From Slackia heliotrinireducens DSM 20476 (lineage in GTDB: Bacteria; Actinomycetota; Coriobacteriia; Coriobacteriales; Eggerthellaceae): a stretch of 64,000 bases of DNA. Numbering within the stretch: position 1 is the stretch's first letter; each line of letters opens with the position of its first letter. Shown here piece by piece: positions 16,410 through 24,978 of this stretch. The position numbers and the translations under genes were made by a program. The notes under the pieces are model-generated. The model did no database searches and had not been told where the DNA came from. It saw only the letters and a list, made by a program, of their open reading frames with translations. The stretch covers positions 3,038,001 through 3,102,000 of the forward strand of contig NC_013165.1 in the NCBI RefSeq assembly GCF_000023885.1, read 5' to 3'.

Positions 16410-19199
16410 ATGGGGATTATCGACCATCCTATGGATCGTAGGAAGTTCTTGCGCGCTGGCGCCATCGCAGGCGTTGCGGCAGCCGGACTGGCCGGCTGCA
16501 CGCCCGAAGCAGGAACGCCCGACGGCGGATCGACCGACTCAAAATCAAGCGCAAACGGCGACGTCCAAGCGACCGTCTGCGAAAACGACCAGGCCATCAT
16601 CGACGGCCTCGGCGAATGGAAGTGCGGCCTGTGCTGGGCCAACTCCAGCTGCGGCGGCTACTGCGTCAACTACCGCTACGTCGTCGACGGCGTCGTTGTC
16701 CGCAGCGGCACCGACAACGGCCATGAGGACACCGAGGAAACGCCCCAGTGGCGCGCATGCCCCCGCGGACGCTCCAAGAGCCAGAACGTATACGGCGCAG
16801 AGCGCCTTCGTTATCCCCTGAAGCGCAAGAACTGGCAGCCCGGCGGCGTGGATTACCACCCCGAACTGCGCGGTAAGGACGAATGGGAGCGCATCACCTG
16901 GGAAGAGGCCATCGAACTGGCCGGCGGCGAAATCAAGCGCATCTACGACAACTTCGGCCCCGAATCCGTCCTTCTGACCAGCTACTACGTCGTGCCCAGT
17001 CTGTTCGGCAAACTGGGCGGCTACTGGAGCTGGGAAGACACCGTTTCCTACGGCTCCTACACCGCAACCTGCGAGACGCTGGGACTCGGCTACTACGGCG
17101 AACCCGGTCTGCCCGCCATGAACGACCGCCTCGACCTCAAGAACGCCGAGTACATCGTCATGGCCAGCGGCAACCCCGCCTGGGCAGCCACCGGCAATCC
17201 TCTGTACTACCTGCAGCTGGCCCGCGACAACGGCACCCAGTTCGCCTACATCGGCCCCTCCTACAACGTAAGCGCTTCCGCCCTGGACGCCAAGTGGATT
17301 CCCGTGCGCAACGGCACCGACACGGCGTTGTGGCTGGCCGTCGCCTACGAAATGATCCGCATGGACGAAGAGACCGGCGACATCATCGACTGGGACTTCC
17401 TGAATACATACACCCTGGGCTTCGACATGAACCACATGCCCGAAGACGCCAAGCTCGAGGAATGCTTCAAGGACTACATCCTGGGCGAATACGACGACCT
17501 GCCGAAGACCCCCGAATGGGCCACCGAGATCTGCGGCACGCCCGTCGAGGACATCACCTGGCTCGCCGACGTCATGAGCAAGAAGTACAAGACCATGCTG
17601 CTGCACTCCTTCGCCGCATTCCGCACCACCGGTTCTGAGAACCTTTCCCAGGCCATGATGACCGTCGCCCTGATGGGCGGCCATGCGGGCAAGTCCGGCC
17701 ACTGCTTCGGCCCCGGCCTGTACGCCCAGTTCGCAGCCAACGGCGGCGAGCACCTGGTTCGCTTCGGCAAGTACGACTACATCTGGAGCGACGACCCCTT
17801 CTCCGCTTCCGCCCTCATCCCCGGCATCAAGGGCTGGACTGCTGTCGCCGACGGCCACTTCACGTCGTACAGCAACTCCAACCTTGCAGGCACCACCAGC
17901 GATTTCCATGCGGCCGAAGAGCACGACCTTGACATCCGCCTGTGGTATAGCTGCGCCAACAACTCGCTGCACACCAAGGGCAACGGACAGCTCGAGGGCG
18001 TCCGTGCGGTCCGCGAAGGCAACATTGAATGCATCATCGCCCAGGATCTTCTGGTCACCGACACCGTGATGTTCTCCGACATCATCCTGCCGGCAACCAC
18101 GCCCTGGGAAGGCAACCTGGATCCGGCGGAAGGCGACGTCATGTGGGTGGGCAACACCACCGCCATCGACGGCGACCTCAACGGCGACCACAACAAGGAG
18201 ATCTTCCCCGCCATCCATCCCATCATCAAGCCCCTCTTCGACACCAAGAGCGACGGCTGGATCTGGCGCAAGCTGACCGAGGCCGTGGGCGTTGCCGTCG
18301 AGGACATCTTCCCCGTCAGCGAGGTCCAGTTCTGGTTCGACCTGACCGCCGACGCCACCTTCTGCAACGAGAACGGCGAATGGCAGCACATCTTCAACGT
18401 GACCCAGGAGACCATCGACAAATACGGCGTCGATTACCAGGTCCAGACCGACGGCGTCATGGATCTGGAAGAGTTCTTCAAGCAGGGCTATTTCAGCGTC
18501 GACCGCAAGCTTGAAAACGACCCGCACCTGTTCATCAAGTTCAAGGACTTCATCGACGACCCCGAGGCCAACCCCCTGACCACCGCCACCGGCAAGTTCG
18601 AGATCTATTCCCAGTCCAAGGCGGACGGCTACAACACCACCGGCCTTTCGGAAGAGCCCATCAAGCCCTATGCGAACTACTTCACCCCCAACAACGGCTA
18701 CGTCGCCTCCTTCAAGAATTGGGAGACCAAGGAGCCGGGCGACTATCCCTTCGTGCTGAGCCAGCCCCACTACCTGCGTCGCGCCCACACCCAGAACGAC
18801 GGTTCCACCTGGCTGCGCGAGGCCCTGCAGAACCCCTTCTTCGTCAGCCGCCCCGACGCGGACGCCAAGGGCATCAAGACCGGCGACACCGTCCGTGTGT
18901 GGAACGAATACGGCCAGATCCTGCGTCAGGCATCCGTCTTGAGCTCGCTGGTCCCCGGATGCGTGGCACTGCCCCATGGCGCCCACTTCGACCTGGACGA
19001 GAGCGACCCCGACAACCCCATCGACCTCGGCGGATCCGAGGCCATGCTGCTCGGCCCGAAGGTGAGCAACTACCACTACGCCCTGTCCGGCTACAACAGC
19101 ACGCTGGTGAACTTCGAGAAGTACGATGGCGATCCCATCCCCCACGATGGCGAGCGCATGGTTGCCCACATCGATTTCGATCAGTTCGACGCCGAGTAA
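16410..19199 (+). CDS. Tat-exported molybdopterin oxidoreductase (DMSO reductase family)
   Basis: Catalytic subunit of 929 residues. A Tat signal (DRRKFLRAG from residue 9) ends in a lipobox-like LAGC with Cys30. A [4Fe-4S] motif CGLCWANSSCGGYC lies at about 71-84 with the fourth Cys in RACPRGRS, followed by molybdopterin-binding and C-terminal dinucleotide-binding domains. The segment aligned with the Mo-ligand loop reads SYGSYTATCE, so a plain serine or cysteine ligand is not obvious. It heads an operon with a ferredoxin subunit 12 bp downstream and a TorD-like chaperone. Eggerthellaceae use many such enzymes as specialised terminal reductases or dehydroxylases; the substrate here is unknown. 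Confidence 0.88.
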   Translation: MGIIDHPMDRRKFLRAGAIAGVAAAGLAGCTPEAGTPDGGSTDSKSSANGDVQATVCENDQAIIDGLGEWKCGLCWANSSCGGYCVNYRYVVDGVVVRSGTDNGHEDTEETPQWRACPRGRSKSQNVYGAERLRYPLKRKNWQPGGVDYHPELRGKDEWERITWEEAIELAGGEIKRIYDNFGPESVLLTSYYVVPSLFGKLGGYWSWEDTVSYGSYTATCETLGLGYYGEPGLPAMNDRLDLKNAEYIVMASGNPAWAATGNPLYYLQLARDNGTQFAYIGPSYNVSASALDAKWIPVRNGTDTALWLAVAYEMIRMDEETGDIIDWDFLNTYTLGFDMNHMPEDAKLEECFKDYILGEYDDLPKTPEWATEICGTPVEDITWLADVMSKKYKTMLLHSFAAFRTTGSENLSQAMMTVALMGGHAGKSGHCFGPGLYAQFAANGGEHLVRFGKYDYIWSDDPFSASALIPGIKGWTAVADGHFTSYSNSNLAGTTSDFHAAEEHDLDIRLWYSCANNSLHTKGNGQLEGVRAVREGNIECIIAQDLLVTDTVMFSDIILPATTPWEGNLDPAEGDVMWVGNTTAIDGDLNGDHNKEIFPAIHPIIKPLFDTKSDGWIWRKLTEAVGVAVEDIFPVSEVQFWFDLTADATFCNENGEWQHIFNVTQETIDKYGVDYQVQTDGVMDLEEFFKQGYFSVDRKLENDPHLFIKFKDFIDDPEANPLTTATGKFEIYSQSKADGYNTTGLSEEPIKPYANYFTPNNGYVASFKNWETKEPGDYPFVLSQPHYLRRAHTQNDGSTWLREALQNPFFVSRPDADAKGIKTGDTVRVWNEYGQILRQASVLSSLVPGCVALPHGAHFDLDESDPDNPIDLGGSEAMLLGPKVSNYHYALSGYNSTLVNFEKYDGDPIPHDGERMVAHIDFDQFDAE

Positions 19200-19211
19200 G
19201 GAGAAGCAGCA

Positions 19212-19790
19212 ATGACCTACGGTTTTTATTTCAACATGCAGCGCTGCATCGGATGCGGCGCCTGCCAGATCGCCTGCAAAGACAAGTTTGATTTCCAGGA
19301 ATGCGGTCCCCGTCCGCGTCGTGTAGACACGTACGAAACCGGCGACTTCCCCAACTGCAGCATTTTCACCATGTCCATCGGCTGCAACCACTGCGACAAC
19401 CCCGCATGCACCGCCGTGTGCCCGACCGGCGCCATGTTCAAGAACGACGAGGGCCTGGTCCTGCACGACGACAACGTGTGCATCGGATGCCAGTCCTGCG
19501 TCAACGCATGCCCCTACAGCGCCCCGCAGTACATCGAGTCGAAGAACATCGTCCAGAAATGCGACACCTGCCACGCCCTGCGCGAGATCGGCGAGCTTCC
19601 GATCTGCGTGGCCGCCTGTTCCCAGCGCGCGCTGGACTTCGGCGACGTCGACGAGCTACGCGCCAAGTACGGCGACGACCTGGTCAGCGAGTGCGTGGCC
19701 ATCGAAAGCGCCAGCACCACCAACCCGAACCTGCTGATCCTGCCTCGCGAGGCAAGCCTGTCCGGAGAATGCTTCCCGGTCATCCTCTAG
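19212..19790 (+). CDS. 4Fe-4S ferredoxin-type electron-transfer subunit (DmsB-like)
   Basis: The 192-residue protein has four cysteine clusters: CIGCGACQIAC (12-22), CNHCDNPACTAVCP (about 58-71), CIGCQSCVNACP, and CDTC...CVAACS. It has no signal peptide of its own, as expected for a subunit exported with its Tat partner. It would pass electrons to the molybdoenzyme encoded just upstream. No NrfD/DmsC-type anchor gene follows directly, unlike the two operons at 27.9 and 34.6 kb, so the electron donor is uncertain. Confidence 0.92.
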   Translation: MTYGFYFNMQRCIGCGACQIACKDKFDFQECGPRPRRVDTYETGDFPNCSIFTMSIGCNHCDNPACTAVCPTGAMFKNDEGLVLHDDNVCIGCQSCVNACPYSAPQYIESKNIVQKCDTCHALREIGELPICVAACSQRALDFGDVDELRAKYGDDLVSECVAIESASTTNPNLLILPREASLSGECFPVIL

Positions 19791-19800
19791 CCTACCTCGG

Positions 19801-19884
19801 CCGTCGCGCCTGAGACGCGACGGCAACCCATCCCTCCCCCTCCGGGCTGAAGGAGGCGCTCCGAAAACCGCGCCTCCTTCAGCC
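19801..19884 (+). promoter_or_regulatory. Two strong intercistronic hairpins
   Basis: CCGTCGCG/CGCGACGG (19801-19823) and the perfect 15-bp stem GGCTGAAGGAGGCGC/GCGCCTCCTTCAGCC (19845-19884) lie in the 144-bp gap between the ferredoxin and chaperone genes. Neither is followed by a U-tract, so mRNA processing or 3'-end stabilisation is more likely than simple termination. Confidence 0.55.
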
Positions 19885-19934
19885 GAATCGAGCATCGGCA
19901 AGCCCCGCCCGACCGACGACGAATCGAGTACACC

Positions 19935-20747
19935 ATGCAAGAAGAAATCCGCTCCATCGGCAGCCTCATCGTTTCCCGCGCCTGGCTGTATGAACTGTTC
20001 CGCAAAGCCATAGGCGGCCAGCCCACCGAGGATATCGTTTCCTTCCTCACGTGCGCCACCACCGCCGACGTCTTAAGCGAGTACGCTGCGGACGACACCG
20101 AGGACTGTGCTGTTGTGCGGAATTTAGCTGAGATGTGCAGCAGGCAGGATGCGGTTACCCTTGAAGTCTGCGCCAGCGACTACAATTCCGTGGTCAATGC
20201 GCTTGGCAGCCGCAGCGTGCCTCTGTGGGAATCCTCCTGGATTGCACCGGACGGAGCCCTGTTCAGCGCGCGGACGCTCGCCGTTCGTCAGGCGTTTCGC
20301 AGCAAGGACCTGCAGGCGAAACGCTTCAACCGCGTTCCCGAAGACAGCCTGGCCATGATGCTCGAATTCGGAGCGAAGCTCGCAAAAGACGACTACCGCT
20401 CCTTCGTCAACGGCGACGCCGCAAAGCTTGCGTCGTGCCTGTCCGACGAGGCCGCGTTCATCAACGAGCACCTGCTGAACTGGCTGCCTCAAGCCGTAGC
20501 GAAGGCCCAGGAGAAGAACGGCGCCGAAAACCTGTACGTTGTCATGCTCAAGACCATCGAGGCGTTCCTCCGTCTGGATGCGGCATTCGCAGCCAACGCC
20601 GTCGCATGGCTGCAAGGCCAGCCGAGCTATGGCGCGGTGGAGGACGGTCCGGAACTCAGGGCGTTCGACGCCATCATGGTCGAGCTGAAGGAGCTCGAAA
20701 CCATACAGCCACCGTTCATCGTCGATTCGGAGATCGTCTCGATCTAA
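19935..20747 (+). CDS. TorD/DmsD-like molybdoenzyme chaperone
   Basis: A 270-residue cytoplasmic, mainly helical protein. The N-terminal SRAWLYELFRKAIGGQP resembles the opening helix of TorD-family chaperones, and VPLWESSWIAPDGALFSARTLAVRQAF followed by RVPEDSLAMMLEFGAKLA matches the family's central conserved region. Such proteins bind Tat signals of molybdoenzymes and guard cofactor insertion. Placement after the molybdoenzyme and ferredoxin genes supports service to that enzyme. It is longer than typical TorD (~200-220 residues), so a divergent subgroup is likely. Confidence 0.72.
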   Translation: MQEEIRSIGSLIVSRAWLYELFRKAIGGQPTEDIVSFLTCATTADVLSEYAADDTEDCAVVRNLAEMCSRQDAVTLEVCASDYNSVVNALGSRSVPLWESSWIAPDGALFSARTLAVRQAFRSKDLQAKRFNRVPEDSLAMMLEFGAKLAKDDYRSFVNGDAAKLASCLSDEAAFINEHLLNWLPQAVAKAQEKNGAENLYVVMLKTIEAFLRLDAAFAANAVAWLQGQPSYGAVEDGPELRAFDAIMVELKELETIQPPFIVDSEIVSI

Positions 20748-20775
20748 CCGAGGGAGCACATACCAACCTGCAACA

Positions 20776-20809
20776 CGCAGGGCCGGAAAGCTTCTTCTCC
20801 GGCCCTGCG
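20776..20809 (+). terminator. Hairpin after the TorD-like gene
   Basis: CGCAGGGCCGGA and TCCGGCCCTGCG form a 12-bp stem with a 10-nt loop, 29 nt after the stop codon. No clear U-tract follows, so it may be a weak or factor-assisted terminator. Confidence 0.55.
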
Positions 20810-20904
20810 CGTTCCGCATGCCGGAACAAGGACGCCCTCCGCTTCAAACGGCATGCGCGCGGCCGAAGGGATTCCGATTGCGAGAACTTCACGGTCCTCT
20901 TCTA

Positions 20905-20959
20905 TTGACTATATGCATATAGGGTGATAGGATGCCCCCAACGTCCTATACGCATATAG
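20905..20959 (+). promoter_or_regulatory. Promoter with two palindromic operators
   Basis: TTGACT (20905-20910) and TAGGAT (20928-20933) are spaced 17 bp and form a plausible promoter. A perfect 14-bp palindrome, CTATATGCATATAG (20909-20922), overlaps the -35 element and spacer. A near-identical one, CTATACGCATATAG (20946-20959), lies in the transcript start region just before the ribosome site. Centres are 37 bp apart. This is the layout of a repressor-controlled promoter; the adjacent TetR protein is the likeliest binder. Confidence 0.65.
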
Positions 20960-20973
20960 TCGAGAGGAGCATC

Positions 20974-21738
20974 ATGCACGAAGACTACACCGTTCAGCAC
21001 ATCATCGACACGTTCTCGCTGAGCAACCCGGATTTCACGGGAATCATCATCGCATTCGCCATCGCCAACGCCATCGGCCTGCTGGAATACGCCTGGGCCG
21101 TCGCCCTTAGCCTGAAGGAGAACAAGACGCCGTTCCCGGCCTGGTGCCACGCGTTCATGTTCGCCCACGACCTCACCGCCGGCATCGTGTTTGCGACCCT
21201 CGCCTTCCAGCATCATTTCTTCTGGCTTTTCGTCGTGTACGGTTTGGGCATGCTGACCTGGACGTGCCTCGAAGCCATCAACATACGCACCGTCATCAAA
21301 TACGAGAAGGAGGAGGCTTTCGGCATCGGCGTATCCACCCGGGACGCGGTCATCGCCCTCGTCCTTATGGTGGCGTTCTTCCTGTGCGTAGTGAACATCC
21401 TGCGCTGGAACATGAACGATGTGGCCATGTTCTACTGGCTACCGCTGACCAACGTGGTCATGGCGGTCGCGCCCGGTTACGTGCTGGCCAAGCGCCGCAG
21501 CCGCGAAGGCAGCTCCGTCATGGTCTACATCTTCGTCGTGATCGGCACCGTCTTCAACTTCATGCCGGCGCCCATCGGCCTGTTCACCAGCACGACGCCG
21601 TGGATCTACAACCAGCCCATCTGGTTCGCGGTCGGCGCGGTATGCACGGTTACCGCCGTGTACAACCTGTATCGCATCCTGCAGCTCCCGCCGAAGACGA
21701 TCGACATGGGCACCTACAAGAAGAAGCCCATCTGGTAA
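20974..21738 (+). CDS. Multi-pass membrane protein of unknown function
   Basis: A 254-residue integral membrane protein with about seven hydrophobic helices. Charged or polar landmarks between them include WCHAFMFAHDLTAG (paired His residues in or near the second helix) and the basic C-terminus MGTYKKKPIW. The family was not recognised. The start has GAGAGGAGC upstream; a longer in-frame start lacks one. It has its own promoter with twin palindromic operators and a convergent TetR gene five bases downstream, so it is probably regulated apart from the molybdoenzyme operon. A transporter or a quinone-linked anchor for the upstream enzyme are both possible. Confidence 0.7.
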   Translation: MHEDYTVQHIIDTFSLSNPDFTGIIIAFAIANAIGLLEYAWAVALSLKENKTPFPAWCHAFMFAHDLTAGIVFATLAFQHHFFWLFVVYGLGMLTWTCLEAINIRTVIKYEKEEAFGIGVSTRDAVIALVLMVAFFLCVVNILRWNMNDVAMFYWLPLTNVVMAVAPGYVLAKRRSREGSSVMVYIFVVIGTVFNFMPAPIGLFTSTTPWIYNQPIWFAVGAVCTVTAVYNLYRILQLPPKTIDMGTYKKKPIW

Positions 21739-21743
21739 GCATT

Positions 21744-22409
21744 CTACGCAAGCATCCCTCGACGCACAGATTCGACCAGGCTGTCCACTACGGCCTGGTC
21801 GATTTTTTCTGCCATAAGCCGGTCGTAGGCCGCAACGTACGGCGACGCCCCGACAAGAGCCAGAAACGCAGCCGTGTTCTGTGCGGAAAGGTCGGCGGGA
21901 TCGACGGGCGTCTTCTCCTTGATGCGGAGCCAGAGCATCTCGTACACGCCGCCTGTCGCCTTGATGCTGGCCTCGCGCATAGCGACGGCCGCATCCTCGT
22001 CTTGACCGACGGAATACAGCGGCAAGGATTCTTCGGCGTTCACTTTGACGATGCGCCCCGTGATGCCGCGGTCCGAGAGAAGGTCGAAGGTGAGCGACGT
22101 CGTCTGCGCGTCGCGAAGCAGGAACGAATAGTAGACCTGTCCCATATGCATGATGCGCAGTTCAGGCGCTTCGCCTGGCACGTCCGCCGTCTCGAGAGCC
22201 TTCGCGATACCGCGCAGGATTTCGAGCACGAGCGCCACGGCCATGTCCTCTTTTTTCGGGAAGTAGTACTGCACCAACGGACGGCCTTGCCCCGACTCTG
22301 CCGATATGCGCGTGTAATTCGCCTGCTTATAGCCCTCTTCGAGCATGAGTTTGAATGCGGCGGATTGAATCTGCTCGCGGCTCGTTTGCTCTTCGGATGA
22401 CGTAGCCAT
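21744..22409 (-). CDS. TetR-family transcriptional regulator
   Basis: The 221-residue regulator has an N-terminal helix-turn-helix (TSREQIQSAAFKLMLEEGYK, then ANYTRISAESGQGRPLVQYYFPKKEDM, residues ~9-55) and a variable C-terminal ligand domain. The canonical AAGGAGGT ribosome site precedes the ATG. It converges on the membrane protein gene with a five-base gap and shares its 3' end with that gene's terminator. It probably represses the membrane protein through the paired CTATA(T/C)GCATATAG sites. Its own upstream region has a TATAAT-like box but no such palindrome, so autoregulation by the same site is not evident. Confidence 0.85.
   Translation of the reverse strand: MATSSEEQTSREQIQSAAFKLMLEEGYKQANYTRISAESGQGRPLVQYYFPKKEDMAVALVLEILRGIAKALETADVPGEAPELRIMHMGQVYYSFLLRDAQTTSLTFDLLSDRGITGRIVKVNAEESLPLYSVGQDEDAAVAMREASIKATGGVYEMLWLRIKEKTPVDPADLSAQNTAAFLALVGASPYVAAYDRLMAEKIDQAVVDSLVESVRRGMLA
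21773..21808 (+). terminator. Plus-strand terminator inside the tetR coding end
   Basis: CGACCAGGC and GCCTGGTCG form a 9-bp stem with an 11-nt loop followed by A and six T. It ends transcription of the convergent membrane protein gene yet encodes codons near the 3' end of the tetR gene. Confidence 0.8.
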
Positions 22410-22489
22410 GGTACCTCCTTGCGGTCACAGCCATTATATACGTCCGCGCCGCAGAACGCCCTTCGCAACGTCCGACTGCGCCCATGGCG

Positions 22490-23263
22490 CTACAGCACCA
22501 GTAGCCCCGGCAGGTCGACCGACGCATCCGACGCGATGATCAGGTTGTTTTCGGACCCGTCGAAATCCTCGTCGGGGCAGCGCAACAGGTGCACGTGGAC
22601 GAACACCTCGTGCAGCGTCCATACGAAGGCCTCGATGTCGCCGATGGTTTCTGACACGGCGTTAACCAGGTACAACCCGCCATCGGTCATGGCGTATTTC
22701 GTGGCCTGCAGGGTTTCCGGAGCAAGCAGGCCGCTGGTGGGGTTGGTGCCGTCGAAGGAATCGTTCACCACCACGTCATAGGTCGAAGGCGCCGCAGCCC
22801 GCACTGCCTCTACCCCGTCGCCGACGATGATGCCCAAACGCCCCGTTCCGGCCGGTCCGTGCAAACGTTCGACCTCGTCAAGAAAGAAATGACGCCGCGC
22901 GATGTCCACAATGGCCGGATCGATTTCCACCACGTCTATGGAAGCCTTCTGCAGGCGCACATCGTCGCTGGTCAAAAGGTGTTTTGGGTAGGAGAATGCC
23001 CCGCCGCCGATCATGAGCATGCGCCGCACGGGGCGCACGTCGAACGCGCGGTCGATGGCTCGGCAATAGGCGAACACGGGCTCGAAGCGCCGCCCGCCCA
23101 GATACGTGGCCGACTGGAACCCGCCTCCCACATACAGCGCCCGTACAGGCACGCCGTCGTCGGTTTCCATCGTGAATACGTCCGCATCGCCGAACATGGT
23201 GGGGTACGTGTATTTTTCCAGCAGCGGGCCTGCTTCGTTTCCGCAGACGAGCGAATCAGGCAT
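22490..23263 (-). CDS. Spermidine-synthase-like methyltransferase-fold protein
   Basis: The 257-residue cytoplasmic protein has a Rossmann core with RMLMIGGGAFSYPKHLL (glycine-rich SAM-type motif I), DVVEIDPAIVDIARRHF (acidic ribose-binding position), and DVVVNDSFDG. This resembles spermidine/spermine synthase-like proteins, which are often annotated as fused MFS/spermidine synthases when linked to membrane domains; no membrane part is present here. Whether it makes polyamines is uncertain, because the putrescine-site residues cannot be assigned. AAAGGAAA precedes the ATG. No operon partner is visible. Confidence 0.7.
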   Translation of the reverse strand: MPDSLVCGNEAGPLLEKYTYPTMFGDADVFTMETDDGVPVRALYVGGGFQSATYLGGRRFEPVFAYCRAIDRAFDVRPVRRMLMIGGGAFSYPKHLLTSDDVRLQKASIDVVEIDPAIVDIARRHFFLDEVERLHGPAGTGRLGIIVGDGVEAVRAAAPSTYDVVVNDSFDGTNPTSGLLAPETLQATKYAMTDGGLYLVNAVSETIGDIEAFVWTLHEVFVHVHLLRCPDEDFDGSENNLIIASDASVDLPGLLVL

Positions 23264-23432
23264 GATGGCGTTTCCTTTCCTGAAAAGCGGCAGCTCGAAA
23301 GGTCCGTGTCGATAATCGCCGCGTTACATTTCGCTCTTGATGATAGTGCAAAAGCCAGACTCTTGCAGGCATTTCGCACGAATGCCGCGCGGCGCAAACA
23401 GGCCAGGGGCAGCCAGGCCGTTTCAGCATCGT

Positions 23433-23463
23433 TTGACGCAAGAGGGGGAAGAGTCGATATAAT
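23433..23463 (+). promoter_or_regulatory. Predicted promoter of the lipoprotein gene
   Basis: TTGACG (23433-23438) and a perfect TATAAT (23458-23463), spacer 19 bp, lie about 37 nt before the start codon. The long spacer lowers confidence. Confidence 0.5.
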
Positions 23464-23499
23464 TACCCACGTTGAACCAACAAATTAAAGGAGATGCCC

Positions 23500-24663
23500 A
23501 TGAAGAAAGCCTTGATTGCAGTTGCAATGGTTTGCTCGCTCTGCCTGTTTGCCAGCTGCGGGTCGGGAATCCAGCCTGGTTCGTCTTCCGGTTCGACTCT
23601 AGAGGAGAGAAGCGCATCGGCGCCCGAGCCCATGGACATCCAGCTGGGCAGCGAAACACTCGATTACCACGGCGTTCGCATGACCCTTCCCGATTCCATG
23701 ATCATCTACGACGACGGCGACGACATCGACAACGGCATCGTCAGCCTCAACGACACCAGCATTCCGGAATCGGGCGAGATCTCGCTCACCGTCTACAGCG
23801 AGGGAGCCGCCGATTTGTTCAGCGTTGAAACGCTCGACCCGGAAACGTACACGCCGGAAGCCGCCCTGTTTAACTTTGCGGAAGGTAACTTCGAAGGCAG
23901 GGTTGCCGAGCAGGAGATGCACCGCGTGATGGTCGGCGGCACATATGCGCTGGTCAGATACTGGGATTGGGATGTGGCGGAAACGTACGCCACCATTGTC
24001 GACCTGGTTCTGAAGGACGAGGTCATCGAGATCACGTTCATGGACAAGTATAACCTTTACGGCGATGTCATCCAGCAGTGCATCGACAGCATTACCATCG
24101 ACGAGGAGTGCATCCCCGATGTGGCCACCAGGCTCTCCCCCGAAGGCTTGCAAGCGGCCGGCCTCCGCACGCAGGCGTGGGAGGCCTACGGCCTGTACAT
24201 GAACGTGCCTGAGGGCTACACGCTCATCGACCTCGGCGACGGCAACCTCGTTTGGGGAGCCCCGGAAGGGCAGACGTACTTTGCCGTGCAGCAAACCGAC
24301 ACTGCGATTCTCCAGGCTATGGTCTATGCCCCCGAAGAGGCTGAACAGATCCTTGTGGACGGCTTGTCCGCTAACCCGAGCTTCGTCGAGCTGTCGGGCT
24401 ACAGCGTCGGCACGCTCAACAGCATGCTTGCCCTGAACTATCAGTACAGGGCCGTCGACTCGAGCGGCGTGGAGTATATCGCCTATGTACTGGTGGTGCA
24501 GCCCTACCAGTATTCCGACATGGCGGTTTCCGTCTTGTCATTCTGCTACTCCAACGAGGCGCTCGACCTCATGAGCAACATGCAGCAGACGATCCGCGTC
24601 GCTGACGGATGGGTGGGCGACGGCCTGGTCGAAGACGAGCCCGTGCCGGCTGACGAACTCTAA
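23500..24663 (+). CDS. Predicted lipoprotein of unknown function
   Basis: The 387-residue product has a lipoprotein signal: MKKALIAVAMVCSLCLFASC with the lipobox cysteine at residue 20. The mature part is acidic and appears to hold two similar alpha/beta halves (roughly 50-190 and 205-370), each with a GVRMTLPDS- or GLYMNVPEG-like opening strand, suggesting an internal duplication. No enzyme motif was recognised. The ATG two codons downstream of the first in-frame ATG fits the AAAGGAG ribosome site better. It is monocistronic with its own promoter and terminator. Confidence 0.75.
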   Translation: MKKALIAVAMVCSLCLFASCGSGIQPGSSSGSTLEERSASAPEPMDIQLGSETLDYHGVRMTLPDSMIIYDDGDDIDNGIVSLNDTSIPESGEISLTVYSEGAADLFSVETLDPETYTPEAALFNFAEGNFEGRVAEQEMHRVMVGGTYALVRYWDWDVAETYATIVDLVLKDEVIEITFMDKYNLYGDVIQQCIDSITIDEECIPDVATRLSPEGLQAAGLRTQAWEAYGLYMNVPEGYTLIDLGDGNLVWGAPEGQTYFAVQQTDTAILQAMVYAPEEAEQILVDGLSANPSFVELSGYSVGTLNSMLALNYQYRAVDSSGVEYIAYVLVVQPYQYSDMAVSVLSFCYSNEALDLMSNMQQTIRVADGWVGDGLVEDEPVPADEL

Positions 24664-24712
24664 CGAGCCGAAAACCGCATAGCGAACCCCGAGCATCAAC
24701 GCTTCGGCAATC

Positions 24713-24745
24713 AACGCCGGCCCGGTCAATCCAGGTCGGCGTTTT
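24713..24745 (+). terminator. Terminator of the lipoprotein gene
   Basis: AACGCCG and CGGCGTT pair, with additional inner CC/GG pairing, followed by TTTTGATT, about 50 nt after the stop codon. Confidence 0.75.
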
Positions 24746-24883
24746 GATTGCAGCGTATGGCATCGCAGCTCATCTTCAGCCGAAAGAAAACAAGCGGACC
24801 ACTGAATGCAACCTGGGGAAATCGACCCCTTTTGTCGTATTTTTGCCCGCTCTGAGAGATGTGACGCTCGCCCGTTCGCAAAA

Positions 24884-24978
24884 CAAAAAGGGCGCCCGAG
24901 AACCGAGCGCCGAAGCTGTCACGAGGGCCGGAGAAGATTAAGAGTCTAAAAGTAGCCGACCCAACGACTGCGATGCCA
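24884..24978 (-). ncRNA. Candidate small RNA
   Basis: On the minus strand a TATACT box (about 24979-24984) is followed some 70 nt later by the hairpin GGCGCTCG/CGGGCGCC (24891-24911) and CTTTTTGTTTT, a clear minus-strand intrinsic terminator. The hairpin pairs cleanly only on this strand (G-U rather than A-C). No minus-strand gene lies upstream before the divergent 25068 gene, so a short transcript of about 90 nt is implied. No known RNA family was recognised. The rest of the 400-bp gap is empty. Confidence 0.4.

Noticed and set aside
16545-19574. A 1009-codon minus-strand open frame opposite the molybdoenzyme and ferredoxin genes
   Set aside because: It mirrors GC-rich third positions of the real genes, has low-complexity Val/Gly/Ala content and no domain; similar long antisense frames occur opposite most genes here.
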